Source of the DNA: Rotaria macrura
Lineage: Eukaryota; Rotifera; Eurotatoria; Philodinida; Philodinidae
Length of the DNA stretch: 64,000 nucleotides
NCBI GenBank assembly: GCA_900239685.1
Contig: OENT01000263.1
Coordinates: forward strand, 83,962 to 147,961
Reading direction: 5' to 3'
The notes under the pieces were generated by a model. The model made no database searches. It had not been told where the DNA came from and saw only the letters and a program-made list of their open reading frames with translations. This document shows, piece after piece, positions 39,901-52,198 of this stretch. Both the position numbers and the translations under genes were made by a program. How positions within the stretch are numbered: position 1 is the first letter of the stretch; the number at the start of each line of letters is the position of its first letter.

Positions 39901-41421
39901 TTCGATGTATTTAACCATTGTAATGAAAGCTGCACGATAAATTCAGACGAACGTACGTTCTCCTAACATTTTGGGCAATGAAAAGGCAATAAGTATGAAT
40001 ATAAAGTATAATATTCTGTACAATCACAAGGATAATCTGATCAATAAAAATACTCACAACGGATTATGCTCAGAATATCGGAAATAAATAATTTAAATCT
40101 GTCTGACCTCGTCGAGATGTTTGGTAACTCACTAAGATTAACTGCAGATGGTGAAAATATTTATATCCATCAGATTTGTTCAAGAATTTACTCAGTGGTT
40201 GAGTACAATAATAATAATGCATGAAAATCATTTACATTAATCGAAACATTTTCTCGCAAGTACAGATGCACAAAAGAAAGCAGTGGTATTCGGCGAGAAA
40301 CTTTTGTTTTAACGAGACTTATTTTTACGTGATCAAGTTTCAAAAAGAAAATAAATGAACATATTTTAGTTTGATTCTTTGTTCGACATTCTTATATGCC
40401 ACATACCTGCACATATATTGTATATCATTTCCTTCGTAGATGGTGTCATGCTGATTTTCGTTTACAATTAGTTCATTACTCAATCGTTTGTACATTAATA
40501 TTTCGAGCAATGAAATAATTCTTTCTCTCTTCCAGGATATAACACTTCAAATCATCTCTATTGAATTCATAAATACATGCTATGACATGCATCGTTCGAT
40601 TATCATTAACATATCTTTACATGGGTATATTAAGGAAATATGAGATGTATTTTTTTTAACACATCGTTCATCAACGGATGTATTTGTTTGAAATAGCATA
40701 TCTTATAAAAAATATTTTTTTGTCTTACCATGTTTTCTCATATTCATTCAGATAAACACAATCATCTTCTTACATCTTATAAAAATAAAACATTGCAATC
40801 CCCATTTGAATGTTATCTTTTCACAGTAGATCGAATACAATAAACTACATGTGTCTATGTCTATTAGCAAAGGATTGCGAATTTCCAACGAATAAAATCA
40901 CGCAACTGTGATTAAAGAAAATGATGTATATTCATCAAATGAAAATCATCTTTGAACTTGTTTATTTTAGAAATTAGTCTAGAAGAACATATGTGGATTT
41001 GTTTTCTTCCATATTGACATATCTAATTATTTGTCCTGTTTCCTACAGTTTGGAGTTGCGGTTTATTTCATCTTCTTTTCGAATATGAACAAGAACATCA
41101 AATGACATAATTTGAATGAAGTAAAGAAAAAACAATGCTCAACATTGTGCCTAGAAAAGTCATTAAAAATGAATTTCATGAGTTCAATCATGAAAAAAGC
41201 TCCTTTCTTTTTCTTTCCTTCCTTCCTTCCTATTTCCTTTGAGAACAACACGAAATATGATATTGATTGAAATCATCTGTCTCGATCATCATGTTAGACA
41301 AACTTCCGGAGTCAAATTTTTCGTTTTTATATTCATTTTAATCGAAAACACAAATTTTCTATATACAAAAAACAACAACACTGTTCATTGTGCATTATTA
41401 TTATACAAATATTGGAAAAGT
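36947..41421. other. 4.5 kb AT-rich spacer
   Basis: I see no recognisable exon. Short frames at 37656-37859, 38492-38692, 39147-39380 and 41239-41448 lack motifs and splice context. Confidence 0.45.
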
Positions 41422-42286
41422 TCAATCTTGATTTTCGATATCGATTAGAGAATTTTGATCATGATCAGTAACAATTGACAATAAAGATGATGATGATGAT
41501 GAAAAATCCAATGGTAAATCATTATGATGTGTACGTGTATGTGATCGAAGATTACACGATAATGAAAATTTCTTTGAACAAAATTGACATTGAAATGGTT
41601 TTTGACCGGTATGAATAAGAATGTGATTTTTAAGATTTGTTTGTTTTGAAAAACCTCTTGTACATATTGGACAACGATAGGGCCACGTACCATTGTGAAC
41701 ATGTGAATGACAGCGAAGATCACCTGGTGTTGCAAAACTTTTCGAACATTGTACACATTTATGAGGTTTATCCTAGAGTCAAGAAAAGACAAGCATGATT
41801 AGTTTCAATTGTTAAAATTGTGTGTGTTTGATATTTTTACTTTGCTATGAGTTAATTTATGATAGTAAAGATTCGATGATGCTGTAAAACATTTGTTACA
41901 TACATCACAAATATGTGGTTTTTCACCGGAATGAATGCGACGATGTGTATTCAATGATGATGATGTTGAAAATGCTTTTGCACATACATCACATTCATGA
42001 GGTTTTTCACCTGAAAAGAAATGGAGAAACAAGATTATTAGATTAATTTCATTTAATTTTTGATTCGTATGTTACCTGTATGAGTACGAATATGTCGTGT
42101 TAGTAAAGATGGACGATCAAATGATTTTTCACATGTTTCACATTTCCACATACGACGTTCTTTTTGTTTACTACTACTCGATGAGACATTAAGAAGAATA
42201 TTGGTTAATGATTCAAATGGTTGTCGATTTATCTTTGCTGACGTTGATGATGACGATCCAAGAATATGGTCAATCATGAATGACAT
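41422..42286 (-). CDS. six-finger C2H2 zinc-finger protein
   Basis: Three minus-strand exons, 42076-42286, 41841-42010 and 41422-41772, give 243 aa; introns are 65 and 68 bp. After a Ser-rich N-terminus (about 1-45) there are six consecutive C2H2 fingers with TGEKP-type linkers, starting KCETCEKSF, ECDVCAKAF, ICDVCNKCF, KCVQCSKSF, RCPICTRGF and QCQFCSKKF. Each has complete Cys2 and His2 ligands. A Ser/Asp-rich tail ends in SLIDIENQD. It is probably a nuclear sequence-specific DNA-binding regulator. The finger sequences (FSTSSSLNTHRRIHSG, FTASSNLYYHKLTH, FATPGDLRCHSHVHNG) look like those of a conserved single-orthologue animal factor rather than a recent expansion, but I cannot name the family securely. 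The upstream region has a TA microsatellite about 110 bp from the ATG. Confidence 0.9.
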
Positions 42287-42396
42287 GGTTATCGTTGTTG
42301 TAAGTAACTACGCCCTCTTGTTTTCTTATTTAATAGATCAAGTGTGTTTGCGTGAGTTATGTCAGAATGAGCATAATATTACGTAGTCAACAATCT

Positions 42397-42416
42397 TATA
42401 TATATATATATATATA
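42397..42416. repeat. TA microsatellite
   Basis: About ten TA units in the promoter-side region of the zinc-finger gene, followed at 42456-42482 by a CT-rich tract. Confidence 0.8.
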
Positions 42417-44297
42417 CATGCATATAGGTCAAACATCCTTTTCTCCCCTTTGACTCTCTCTCTCTGTCTTCTCTCCTTCTCCACTTAATATCTACGTAAT
42501 CAAGGCGAGACATTTTTTACATCATCAACGCATAATATTCATGCAACCAATGAGATACATATTATGCAATCAACCAATCATTTACGATGTTTCGTTCTTG
42601 ATGTGTGTTTCAATTGACTAATTGAACAAAGAACAAGACCTTGTTGTACAGTGCATCATTTTCCCACATCTGCCCCCCCCCCCTCATCCGTCCCCGCAGT
42701 CATAATGATAAAGATGAATAATTTCTGTCCGCAGGGTTGAGAAATCGATGGCGAAGAATACCTAGCAGACTACTCGGAAAACTGCTTTCCGAATTTATTG
42801 AATGCATTTTTCAGGATCAATGAGCAAAACGAAAATAAGATAAAACACTGAAATTTTGAGTAGTACAACTATGTGTGATTGACAAAATTACTGTTTTAGA
42901 CGTCACATGAACAATCGAATTTTGATACCAAACTTTGCAAGAGTATGAAATCTATTGCTTAAGTCATTGATGACGTGTCTTTGCTGAAACACTCTAAGTT
43001 CTTCAATGTAATACTGAAGCTCGAAAAAGTAAACCATTCGTTATTCATCACATGAACACTATCTGTGCCGTAAAGTATTGTAACAACGAGAGAGATTATC
43101 TCGGGTAAGTCATCATTGACTATATGCAGAGTACGAACAACATTCGTAGTTACTTTTTCTAGTAATTTATAGCAGCCGAATTCAAATTTCTCTTTTTTAT
43201 TTACTCGCTGAAATAAAGTTGCCCTCGTTGATCATAGGATATTGTAATATCGCCTGACCAGAAATAATTAGATGTTCCATTCTTTTTACATTCAATTAAA
43301 ATTTCAAGTAGTTTCGTTGATGTTCAACGTGAGCGGTACATCCTTTTTGCGTTTCGTCTTAAGAGAAGAGATGCCATCTTGCTCATGTCTTTTGATCGAC
43401 GAGTCGTAATTGTCGCCAGCGGGTTATTGTTCATCATTTATTTCATGTCAATCTCTCACATCAAACATTAACAAGCGAAAAAAGAAAATGTGTTAATGCA
43501 TGACATGAATTGTTTATTGAATCTATTGTATATTTTTATGACTGAAAAAATATATTTTTATTTCATTCAATACACATAAAATTCTGATAGAAACACATCC
43601 GATACTGTCTATCGATTTATTTCCCTAAACACAAAAAAAACACATTTATACGTACGATGATAATTTTCATGTGAAAAATTTCGTGTATGTTTTTTCGTCA
43701 GACACAAGAGAGATAACATATGGACTCAATATGAGGCAATGTGTCAATCGATTGAAAACATACGCATATGAGGATGAAAGAACAATAAAGGTGCTGGTTA
43801 ATCTCATCAGACTTGATCGTTCGCACATTCATGTTTTATATTTCGTCATCACCTCTATCGATCGATTTAGCGGGAAAAAAAGAACGACATCATAAGATAA
43901 AGCGGCTATAGGCCAATTAACACACGAAATATTATATCTTCACAAATCCATTAGTCTTCTGCCAGTGGGTTAGATCCAACAGAGATGGCAAGAGGAGTAA
44001 GTCTTTTTTTTTAGTAGGCACACCTGCCGGTGGTACATCTCAAGATGTGTGTACTGGGAGTGTTCTTGTCTTCGTTCATCCACTTGATTTCATTTTAAAA
44101 ATAGATTAAGTGTGTGTAGATTTTGTAATAATGCTGAATAATTATTCGTATGTCTAAGTAGATATGTGACATAGCGCTTTATCTAATATGTTTGTATGAG
44201 ACATACGATTGATGGAATGAAAAAGAAGAAAGAAAAATGTTTATTAGTACAAATATCTTGTGATTGAATAAAGAAAAAAAACAAATTGAAAGTGAAC
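42417..44297. other. spacer between zinc-finger and Rab5 genes
   Basis: It carries a CT-rich tract (42456-42482) and a run of C at about 42672-42682. No exon is recognised. The 74-codon frame at 43671-43895 has no family features. Confidence 0.45.
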
Positions 44298-44301
44298 TTT
44301 A

Positions 44302-44991
44302 TTATGATTTACTGTCACTATTGCTGCTGCAACATGAGCTACTTCCTTTTGGTGTTGTTTTTGCTGGTGGAAATGCCGGTGATTGTTTATTCAATGAATT
44401 AGATGGTTGTTTAGAAGCAACTTGTTTTGCAACATTCATAAATATTTCTGCAACATTATCACCTCGTTTAGCTGATGTTTCCATAAAAATAAGTCCATTC
44501 TCATCAGCATAATCAGCAACTTCACGTGTATCAACTTTTCGTTTATTTCCTGTTGCTAAATCAGCTTTATTTCCAGCTAAACCGATGATCATTTCATTTC
44601 CGTTGGCTTGTCGTAATTCTCTAATCCACTTTTTTGCCTGCTGAAGCGAATCAGAATTTGTTATATCGTAGACGACGAGAGCTGCTTGAGCACCACGATA
44701 ATACATTGGTGCAAGAGAATGATATCTAGAAACCAAAACATGATATCTATACGTATTAATATCAAAAACATTAGAAATTTACCGTTCTTGTCCAGCTGTA
44801 TCCCATAGTTCGACTTTCAGTGATGTATCCTGATCAAGTTGAAGTGTATGTGTAAGAAAAGCAGCACCGATCGTACTTTCAGCATGTTCTTGATATTGTC
44901 CTTTAGCAAATCGAAGTGCTAAAGAAGATTTTCCAACAGCTGATTCACCTAATAAGACCATTTTAAAATGACCGGGACGAGGCATTTTCAT
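44302..44991 (-). CDS. RAB5: Rab5 small GTPase
   Basis: Two minus-strand exons, 44783-44991 and 44302-44725 (57 bp intron), give 210 aa. Rab5 controls fusion and tethering of early endosomes. P-loop GESAVGKS (15-22), switch I STIGAAF (39-45), WDTAGQE (63-69), GNKAD (121-125) and ETSAK (152-156) are all complete. The Rab5-specific segment [15 protein letters not shown] is almost unchanged, and the second codon of the split Arg70 is restored across the intron. The start at 44991 ([10 protein letters not shown]) was chosen over an upstream ATG at 45012. The C-terminus is odd: the double cysteine that is normally prenylated (201-202) is followed by eight residues, [10 protein letters not shown], rather than ending in CC or CCxx. 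AATAAA on this strand overlaps the stop. Confidence 0.93.
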
Positions 44992-45355
44992 AGTGCAAAA
45001 TAATGAAAACAAAACAAAACGAAGAAACTAGTCTAGAATAAACCACGTTATAATACGAATGTTTGCTTATTGTGTTACCTATCTCTATTATGTTGTTACA
45101 TGAATCATATGTAGATGAGTTGTTTGCTTGAGTTCTTATCTTTTTAGCAACACGACAAAGACAAGATATCAACAGCAAAAAAAAAAGAAAAGAAAGAAAA
45201 TTTATTCGTTTTCTTTTCTCGTACATAAAGAACAAAAAAGTTCGATTGTATAAAATTTTTGTGAAAGTTGAACTATTTTTTCAAACGTATATCGTACAGA
45301 AAAACAAAACAACGTATCAATCTTGCAGTATTCAAAGATTTACATTCGATATCTA
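44992..45355. other. short spacer between Rab5 and tubulin
   Basis: About 360 bp separate the Rab5 start from the tubulin stop on the same strand. It must hold the Rab5 promoter and the tubulin 3' end. A 90-codon minus frame at 44963-45235 overlaps the Rab5 start and looks like chance. Confidence 0.5.
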
Positions 45356-48300
45356 TTATTCTTCATTAACTATACTCGATTTAATAGAATCCAATCGCAT
45401 AGAATCATAACCAGCCTCAATATAATCTTGAAAGAAAAATAAAACAACATTAATAAATTTATGTAAAAATATGTGTTTTCATATTTATCTATGGTCGAAA
45501 CCTTTTTCAAGAGCTGCTAAATTTTCTCGAGCTTCATTGAAATCATGTTCTTCCATTCCTTCATTGATATACCAATGAATAAAAGCTCGTTTTGAATACA
45601 TCAAATCAAACTTATGATTGATTCGAGCCCATGCATCAACTAGAGCTGTGGAATTGGCTAAACCAACAGCAGAATATTTAACAGGTGCAAGATCACCACC
45701 GGGAACAAATGTTGGTGAGTTCGTAGCTAAATGAAGCAAAGAAAAAGGAGACCAAATAATTTATTAAATATACTCAACTGTAACCAATTTTGAATCCATT
45801 AGGACACCTATGATTGAAAAACGAATGAAAGTGTTATCGTACAACGAAATATTCATGAAACATGTCACATCGTTTTTTTTCAAATCGTCATTACCCTTGT
45901 GATATGTCACATAGTTTTACAGGCTCTACTATCGTGAAGTGAGCACATATACTCTTCTAGTATGATCGGAATTTGCTGTCGAAAACGAAAAACCTATTCA
46001 GTCCACTTGTTAGTGTTTGATACTACGTTGTTTAGCGTATGTTTGACTTTTTTCTATTATCAGGCAAGAAAATAAAAACATACGGTCAAAACCAGCCATC
46101 AGCTACCAATGCATATGAAGGATTCCAACTCAAAAGTAGAGCAAGCTGAGTTTACTATTGAAAAGAACATGATCCTTAGTATATGGTATAGGAAAGTTTC
46201 TGTTCCGGAGCAGCTTTATATGTTTTGGGAAAATGGAATTTTTCTTAGGATAATCAACTCGAAAATTTGCCTGAAAGATAGTAGTGAAATGCGCCTTTAA
46301 ATAAACACAAATAAATAGAATAAAAACTGTTCAATTTGATATGAATTAACAGAATACGAAGCACTCTTTCAACATATAGCCTTGATACAAATGTTTGATA
46401 TCTACGAAAAAAGATAATGCTCCTACAAACTATCTGTATTTTTAATGACATTCCGTAATCAAACTTGTTTGTAATGTTTTATGCTCGCTCATATTGCCAA
46501 TATTCACAATATCGAACACTTTCTGATAGAACTCAACGAGCTCTATCGAATACACTCATATTCAGTGCAGTTTGATTTCCTTTTCTCATCTGTTCCCTAT
46601 AAATACTGCGTTACGGAATTTCATTGGTATCCTAAAATAGCGGTGTTTTAAAACTATCGAATTTTTTTATGCTGTTTTTGCTCATAAATATAAATATATT
46701 TTGTTATATTTTGAATTAGCATAGAATTTTGAAGAAAGTAGACGGTTTAGTGGTTCAGAATTTAAAGTTTGATATTTTTCGAAAGTTTCCTTGATCGCAA
46801 AAGTGAACAGGTTTTTTCTCGAAATTCTAGTAAAAACCATACCATTTGATGCAGAATCGAATATTGCGGAGGATTATATGTTTTTAAAAATTTTTTTTTG
46901 CTATTTTCCTAGTTTAAACTTCGATTGTTGTAACATGGGTGAAATTCCATAACGAACATTATTTTTAGTTTTTCATTCATTGGATTTAGGCTTGTTAGAG
47001 AATAGTTTGATATTCTAAAAGCCTATGTAACACTGAGGAACTTGTATATAGAAAATTTATTTGCATGTTGTTTCGTTTTGTAGCAATATGCTAAACTTTC
47101 AGCTCACTCTAACAAAAAGTTTCATTTTTTGAAATTCCATAAAGATAAAAGTTTTTTGAATAACTCTGGTTTTACCAAATGAAACTAAACAAAACTTTTA
47201 CTGATAGTAGACCATCATAGTCTCCATCTATGATAAAAAGTTCGGAAAGTTTACTGTCATTTGCTAGGAGATATTGTTTTGACAATGCAAAATAAAATGA
47301 AATTCCGTAACGCTGGTTTTGACGATATAGTAAAGTTTGATTATTGTAGAACTAACAATATATATGTCGTTGATAACATGTAAATGAAGCTTTAGAAAAA
47401 AATATCAAGTTTCGTAAATCATGCACAAGAAACAGTACAGATCATGCCAAACTGGCTCATATATGATTTTAAGCTACAGAAGAAAAGATTTTCGAGTTGA
47501 TGCTTTTTGTTTTCGTTCTGTAATATTAATAGACGAATATTATTATGCTGAATTTCATAGATCAACTATTTGATTCTGCTTAGTTCCTTCTCATCTCTAC
47601 AACACTGTTTTCATACAACTTAATTAGTGCTTTTCTTTCTCCTTAAACTGTCTTGAGCTCGCAACTTATCAGTGATTGTTTTCTACCGAAAAGTATTCAT
47701 ACGAAAAGTTTGAGAAAAGTAATGATACTAGAGACAGTTGCCAACAAATCTTGTTCGAACTAACCTAAATTTTCAATAGATTTCTAAATTAAAACTAACA
47801 ACAACAAGCATGAGTGAAACATAGGCTATGATTAGTAATCATCAAGGTTCTAATAGAAAGAAAAACATCAATCGCAAGACGATTTGAATATTTCTTGAAC
47901 GTGATCTTTCATTCTTTCATTGAATAAAGATACCAAGAAAAATAACAATATCTGATGTTGAGGAAGTTTCTGTTTGCTTTACTATGACCTGTTTACATTC
48001 TATAATGATTCGAGAAGATAAACTGATGAGATAACCACACTATTTAACTGCTGATATCGTGACTATGTTAGTAGTCAAAGTAAACTAACTAATTAGTAGT
48101 TGCATGACTATTGGTACGTGATACTTTTGTTATTCCACCTATTATACAAGAGATGAATCTGATAACATGATAATTATTTCTTTATTGAATAGTTTGCATC
48201 CGTATGTGTTAAAAATTATCTTAATAGCTATGCATAGTTTAATTGATGATTATCATTGTTGAATATTGCTAGTGCCGTTTCCACTATTGAATCGGAATTT

Positions 48301-51300
48301 TTCCGTCATAGGAATGTAGTTGAAATGATAGGCAGTAACGTTCATCTACTCATGTCTAAATAAGATTAGAATGCTTATGATGTATAGATGTACGATAGGG
48401 TTTTTCCATTGTTTTTGTGATTGTAACAATTTACGAAAAAAACACGAAGACAAAATGCTTAAATAAATTTTGATTTTACGCACGAAGAAATTTTGTCTAA
48501 TCGAAAAGTTTTCGAAGTTAAACAGTAAAAAATATTAAATAGCTGTTTCATCAATTGATAGATAATGAATTTTAAAATATAAAAGTTGCTTACGCCGAGA
48601 CTATTTCATTCATATCTTTTCAAACTTTCAATTCTTATCATTTATTATAGACAAAGAAAGTTTTCATGATTTTCTACGATTTGGAGCATTATCATTGGTT
48701 TTCATGTATCTAGTAATTTAGAAGACATATTATCCATTTTGCTTAAGATATTTTATTGAAGTTGAGAATCATATCTAAATATTGGAAATTTCTCAACTGT
48801 TTCCTAAAATTTGCACAACAGTTTACAGACTGATTGTTCGACGAAGAAGTTCAAGATGTCATTGTGTAAAATTTACATTGCTAGCATCTTACAAAAGTGC
48901 TTTAGTTTCAAATGCCCTTGTTTCAATGATAAAACAGATTCGCAGTATACGTACAATAGTATCATTTACTTCTACGTCGTGACGACACATAATTTATAAT
49001 AATATAATGTTCAGCTCGAGTATTGTACTATTAACGAAATATCGTTGTTAGTCTTAGTCAAAACATTTAAAATGAATAGATCACACTCATAGCTCAACTG
49101 AATTGTTGCATTGCGCGAAGAAAAATTGAGCTATCTCGATTCGAACAATATGTTTTCGTGAATTCCGCCTCGTTGCTACAACTCGCAAAATATTCTAACA
49201 TACCAATCAACAAATGAAATTTTTCTATCATATTTTAATTTACTAATTGTTTGATTAATGTTTAGTTGTGATATTGCACCCCGATAGATAATTCCAACGG
49301 ACATATATTTTCCTGTTGATGGTTCGACTTTGACCAATTGATTATTTCTATGAAATAAATCTTGTGTTATTGTTTGTGTATCATTTAATTCATGATACGC
49401 TTTTTCAATCGATCGTATAGGTGCATAACTAACCAGAGGAAAATGAATGCGTGGAAATGGCACGAGATTTGTTTGAAATTCAATGAAATCAGTCGTATTT
49501 CCATCTTTAAAACGGCTACCCGCTGTTATATTCGATATGACTTGAGAAATGAGACGATTAACATTAACAAAATTAGCTTTTTCTACATTAAGTAAATGTG
49601 TACAAATATCCCAAAGAGCTTCATTATCAACAATAAATACACAATCGGCATATTCTAAACTCATATGTGTATTTAATATTGTATTGTATGGTTCCGTAAT
49701 AATAGTTGATAGTTTAGGTGATGGAAAAACAGCAAATTCAAAATGTGTTTTTTTCCCATAATCAACATGTATATGTTCCATGAGCAATGATGTAAAGCCA
49801 GAGCCTGTACCTATTATGTATTTAATATGTAATTCTATTTAGCGTTGTCAATAATTCAAATTTCCTTTCAATGTCAGTATAGATCATTTGATGAGTAAGG
49901 AAAATTAGAGAGAATAGATTTTTCCAAATTTGTCTTTCTCCAGTTTTGAAATCATCTCATTTTTTTTTCAAATAATTTCCTTCAACAATAAATAAAACCT
50001 ATTCGAATAAATAATAATCTTGGATGACACTAGAATATTACTTTCGATTTTCATCTTTAAACCTAACATTAGGAAAATTGGTAACAAAAGTTTTATTTTT
50101 AAATCTTCTTATCTCATGTTATTCATTAGGTATCATTTAATAGTATCGTGGGCCAACGTTTTCTTAGAAGGTTCGGACGCCATATCATATTCGACAAGGA
50201 TTCATTAGAAAAAAAGAAAGATGACTACATTCACCAATGGAGCTAATCTTTTGAAAACGTGATACATACTTTTTTAACGGTTTAACTGATGAATAACATA
50301 ATATATAATCTAGAAACGTTCAGAAAATGACTAAACAATCTTTTCAATAACAAGAATGTTCAGTAATGTCTTACATTTTTGTGTAAAGCGTTACAGAAGA
50401 TCAAGTATTAACTCAGTTCAAAAGTTTCCTCATATGCCACACAAATTTTCCTCAAGTTTCAGTTTTTCTAAGCTCGTGCTATTGCTACTTTATGATAAAT
50501 ATAGTTCTTATCATGTGTTCATACTTCGATAGATCGAAAAAAGTGTATGCTGACATAAAATTACTACAAGTAAATGATAAAATCATCTACTTGCCTATTC
50601 GAGAGGATACATCCTCATTTCTTACATATCACCCTCAGTTCTCACGCTGTGCTGTTCAAATGAAATATGTGTGTAAGCAGAGAAGCACTAGTCTTCAGTT
50701 AGCCGTGCAGACAATTTAATATTATGACTAATGATCGCTCACCAGACGTGTATCATTCACAATAGTTCCGATATCGTACTCGACATTATTATCTTATTGT
50801 CCCATGTCAGAGTACCTGGAGTTTTTTCCCAAGTTTTTTTTCTAGTTTTACCCTTTTTTTAAATATTTTTCTTGATATTCAACCTTAGCGATAGACTGAT
50901 CTAATTGGAAAAGGATAAAAGATCAATGAAAGTTGTTAGCACTACAAAATCCAAGTGTTCAAAATATTATAGCTTTTGTTATAAATCATGAAAATGTTAT
51001 TATCTTATGATCCATTTCTCCGGCATCTTTCTTCTAATCTTCATCACTTGCAATAATTTAACAGTTAGAATATTCTCTTGGAATATTAGTGATACATCAT
51101 GACTAATCGTGTATTATTAAAACGTCTCTCACGATCAATGGATAGATGATTGGCAGTAGTTTTCTACTCAACACTAGTTCAAAACTGACTCTGATAAAGA
51201 TATTCTAAAACTCGATTCAACATTTTCTGTTCATTCATGGATTACTATGCTCGAGTATCCGATGAAATCATCTGAAATAGATGAATTCAATCAAATTTTA

Positions 51301-52186
51301 CGTTTCAAAAAAAACATAAAGAAGCATACTCATCTCAAATCTTATTTCATACAGTACTTATGTGTGCTTTGTAATATACTCACGAATGATTTCAAATTTT
51401 AAACCATTCTATCATCATGGATCACCAAAACTTAGCAGCAGCCATTGAAATTTTCGTAAGGATCACCATCTATGTAAGGTCGTATATTCTGAAAGAATGT
51501 AATTTACCAGAAAATTCTTTTTTATCCGTTTTCGGTTCACAAAAGTTAGCTAGGACTTCTACAAAAGAATGCACAACTATTTACTTAGACTATTTTCCTG
51601 TTTTCATTCATCTGAAAAATGCAAACGAAAAAAAAACAACTTGGATAAATTTGAACTTGTAAAATTTTCCCTTATTCATCTAATGAAGTCAAATTAACCT
51701 TAGAACTTCGTTTTTTTGAATTTTCGACATCTTATAAATATAACTATACGAATATTTACCACCACCGAAGCTATGAAAAATAACGAATCCTTGTAATGAA
51801 TGACATAGATTAGCAATACGACGTATTTGATCAATGACATGATTAATGAGTTCATTTCCGATAGTAAAGTAACCTCGAGCATAGTTTGATGCAGCATCTT
51901 CTTTACCGGATATGATTCTATCAGGATGAAATAAATGTCTATAAGTACCAGTACGTACTTCATCGAGAACCGTTGCCTCTAGATCGATATAAAGCATACG
52001 TGGCGTATATTTATGTCCGATATCTTCAAAAAATGTTAACATCGATTGATCCGATTGATTTATTGAACAATTCGATAATAGGGTTCCATCAGGTTGAATA
52101 CCATGCTCGAGACAAAATAATTCCCAACAAGCATGACCTATTTGACAACCAGCTTGACCAACATGCAGACATATGATTTCTTTCAT
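45356..52186 (-). CDS. divergent alpha-tubulin
   Basis: Five minus-strand exons, 51760-52186, 49204-49810, 45779-45807, 45502-45726 and 45356-45426, join in frame to 452 aa, against 451 for normal alpha-tubulin. The start is [34 protein letters not shown] minus its Met context at 52198; the nucleotide-binding loop GGGTGSG (141-147) is split exactly by intron 1. The alpha-specific catalytic Glu (E253 in [11 protein letters not shown]) is kept, as are [18 protein letters not shown] and VPGGDLA. The third exon is only 29 nt ([10 protein letters not shown] region). It is clearly not a housekeeping copy. Position 40, normally the acetylated Lys, is Cys; many core positions differ; and the tail ([20 protein letters not shown]...VNEE) has few acidic residues and no terminal Tyr. 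Introns are 1949, 3396, 52 and 75 bp. It may be a specialised ciliary or germline isotype or a paralogue under relaxed constraint. Confidence 0.9.
46608..47313. mobile_element. inverted-repeat element in tubulin intron 2
   Basis: GCGTTACGGAATTTCATT at 46608-46625 has a perfect 18-bp inverted copy at 47296-47313. Related GAAATTCCATAA motifs occur inside at 46939-46954 and 47129-47142, and another, ACATTCCGTAA, lies outside at about 46449-46459. No coding frame is present. This fits a small non-autonomous transposon or a nested pair. A target duplication was not recognised. Confidence 0.6.
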
Positions 52187-52198
52187 ATTAAAATACAA

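Noticed and set aside
49392..49761. Plus-strand frames opposite tubulin exon 2
   Set aside because: They are antisense shadows of a strongly supported tubulin exon.
51417..51662. 81-codon plus-strand frame inside tubulin intron 1
   Set aside because: No motif and no transcript-like context; probably chance.
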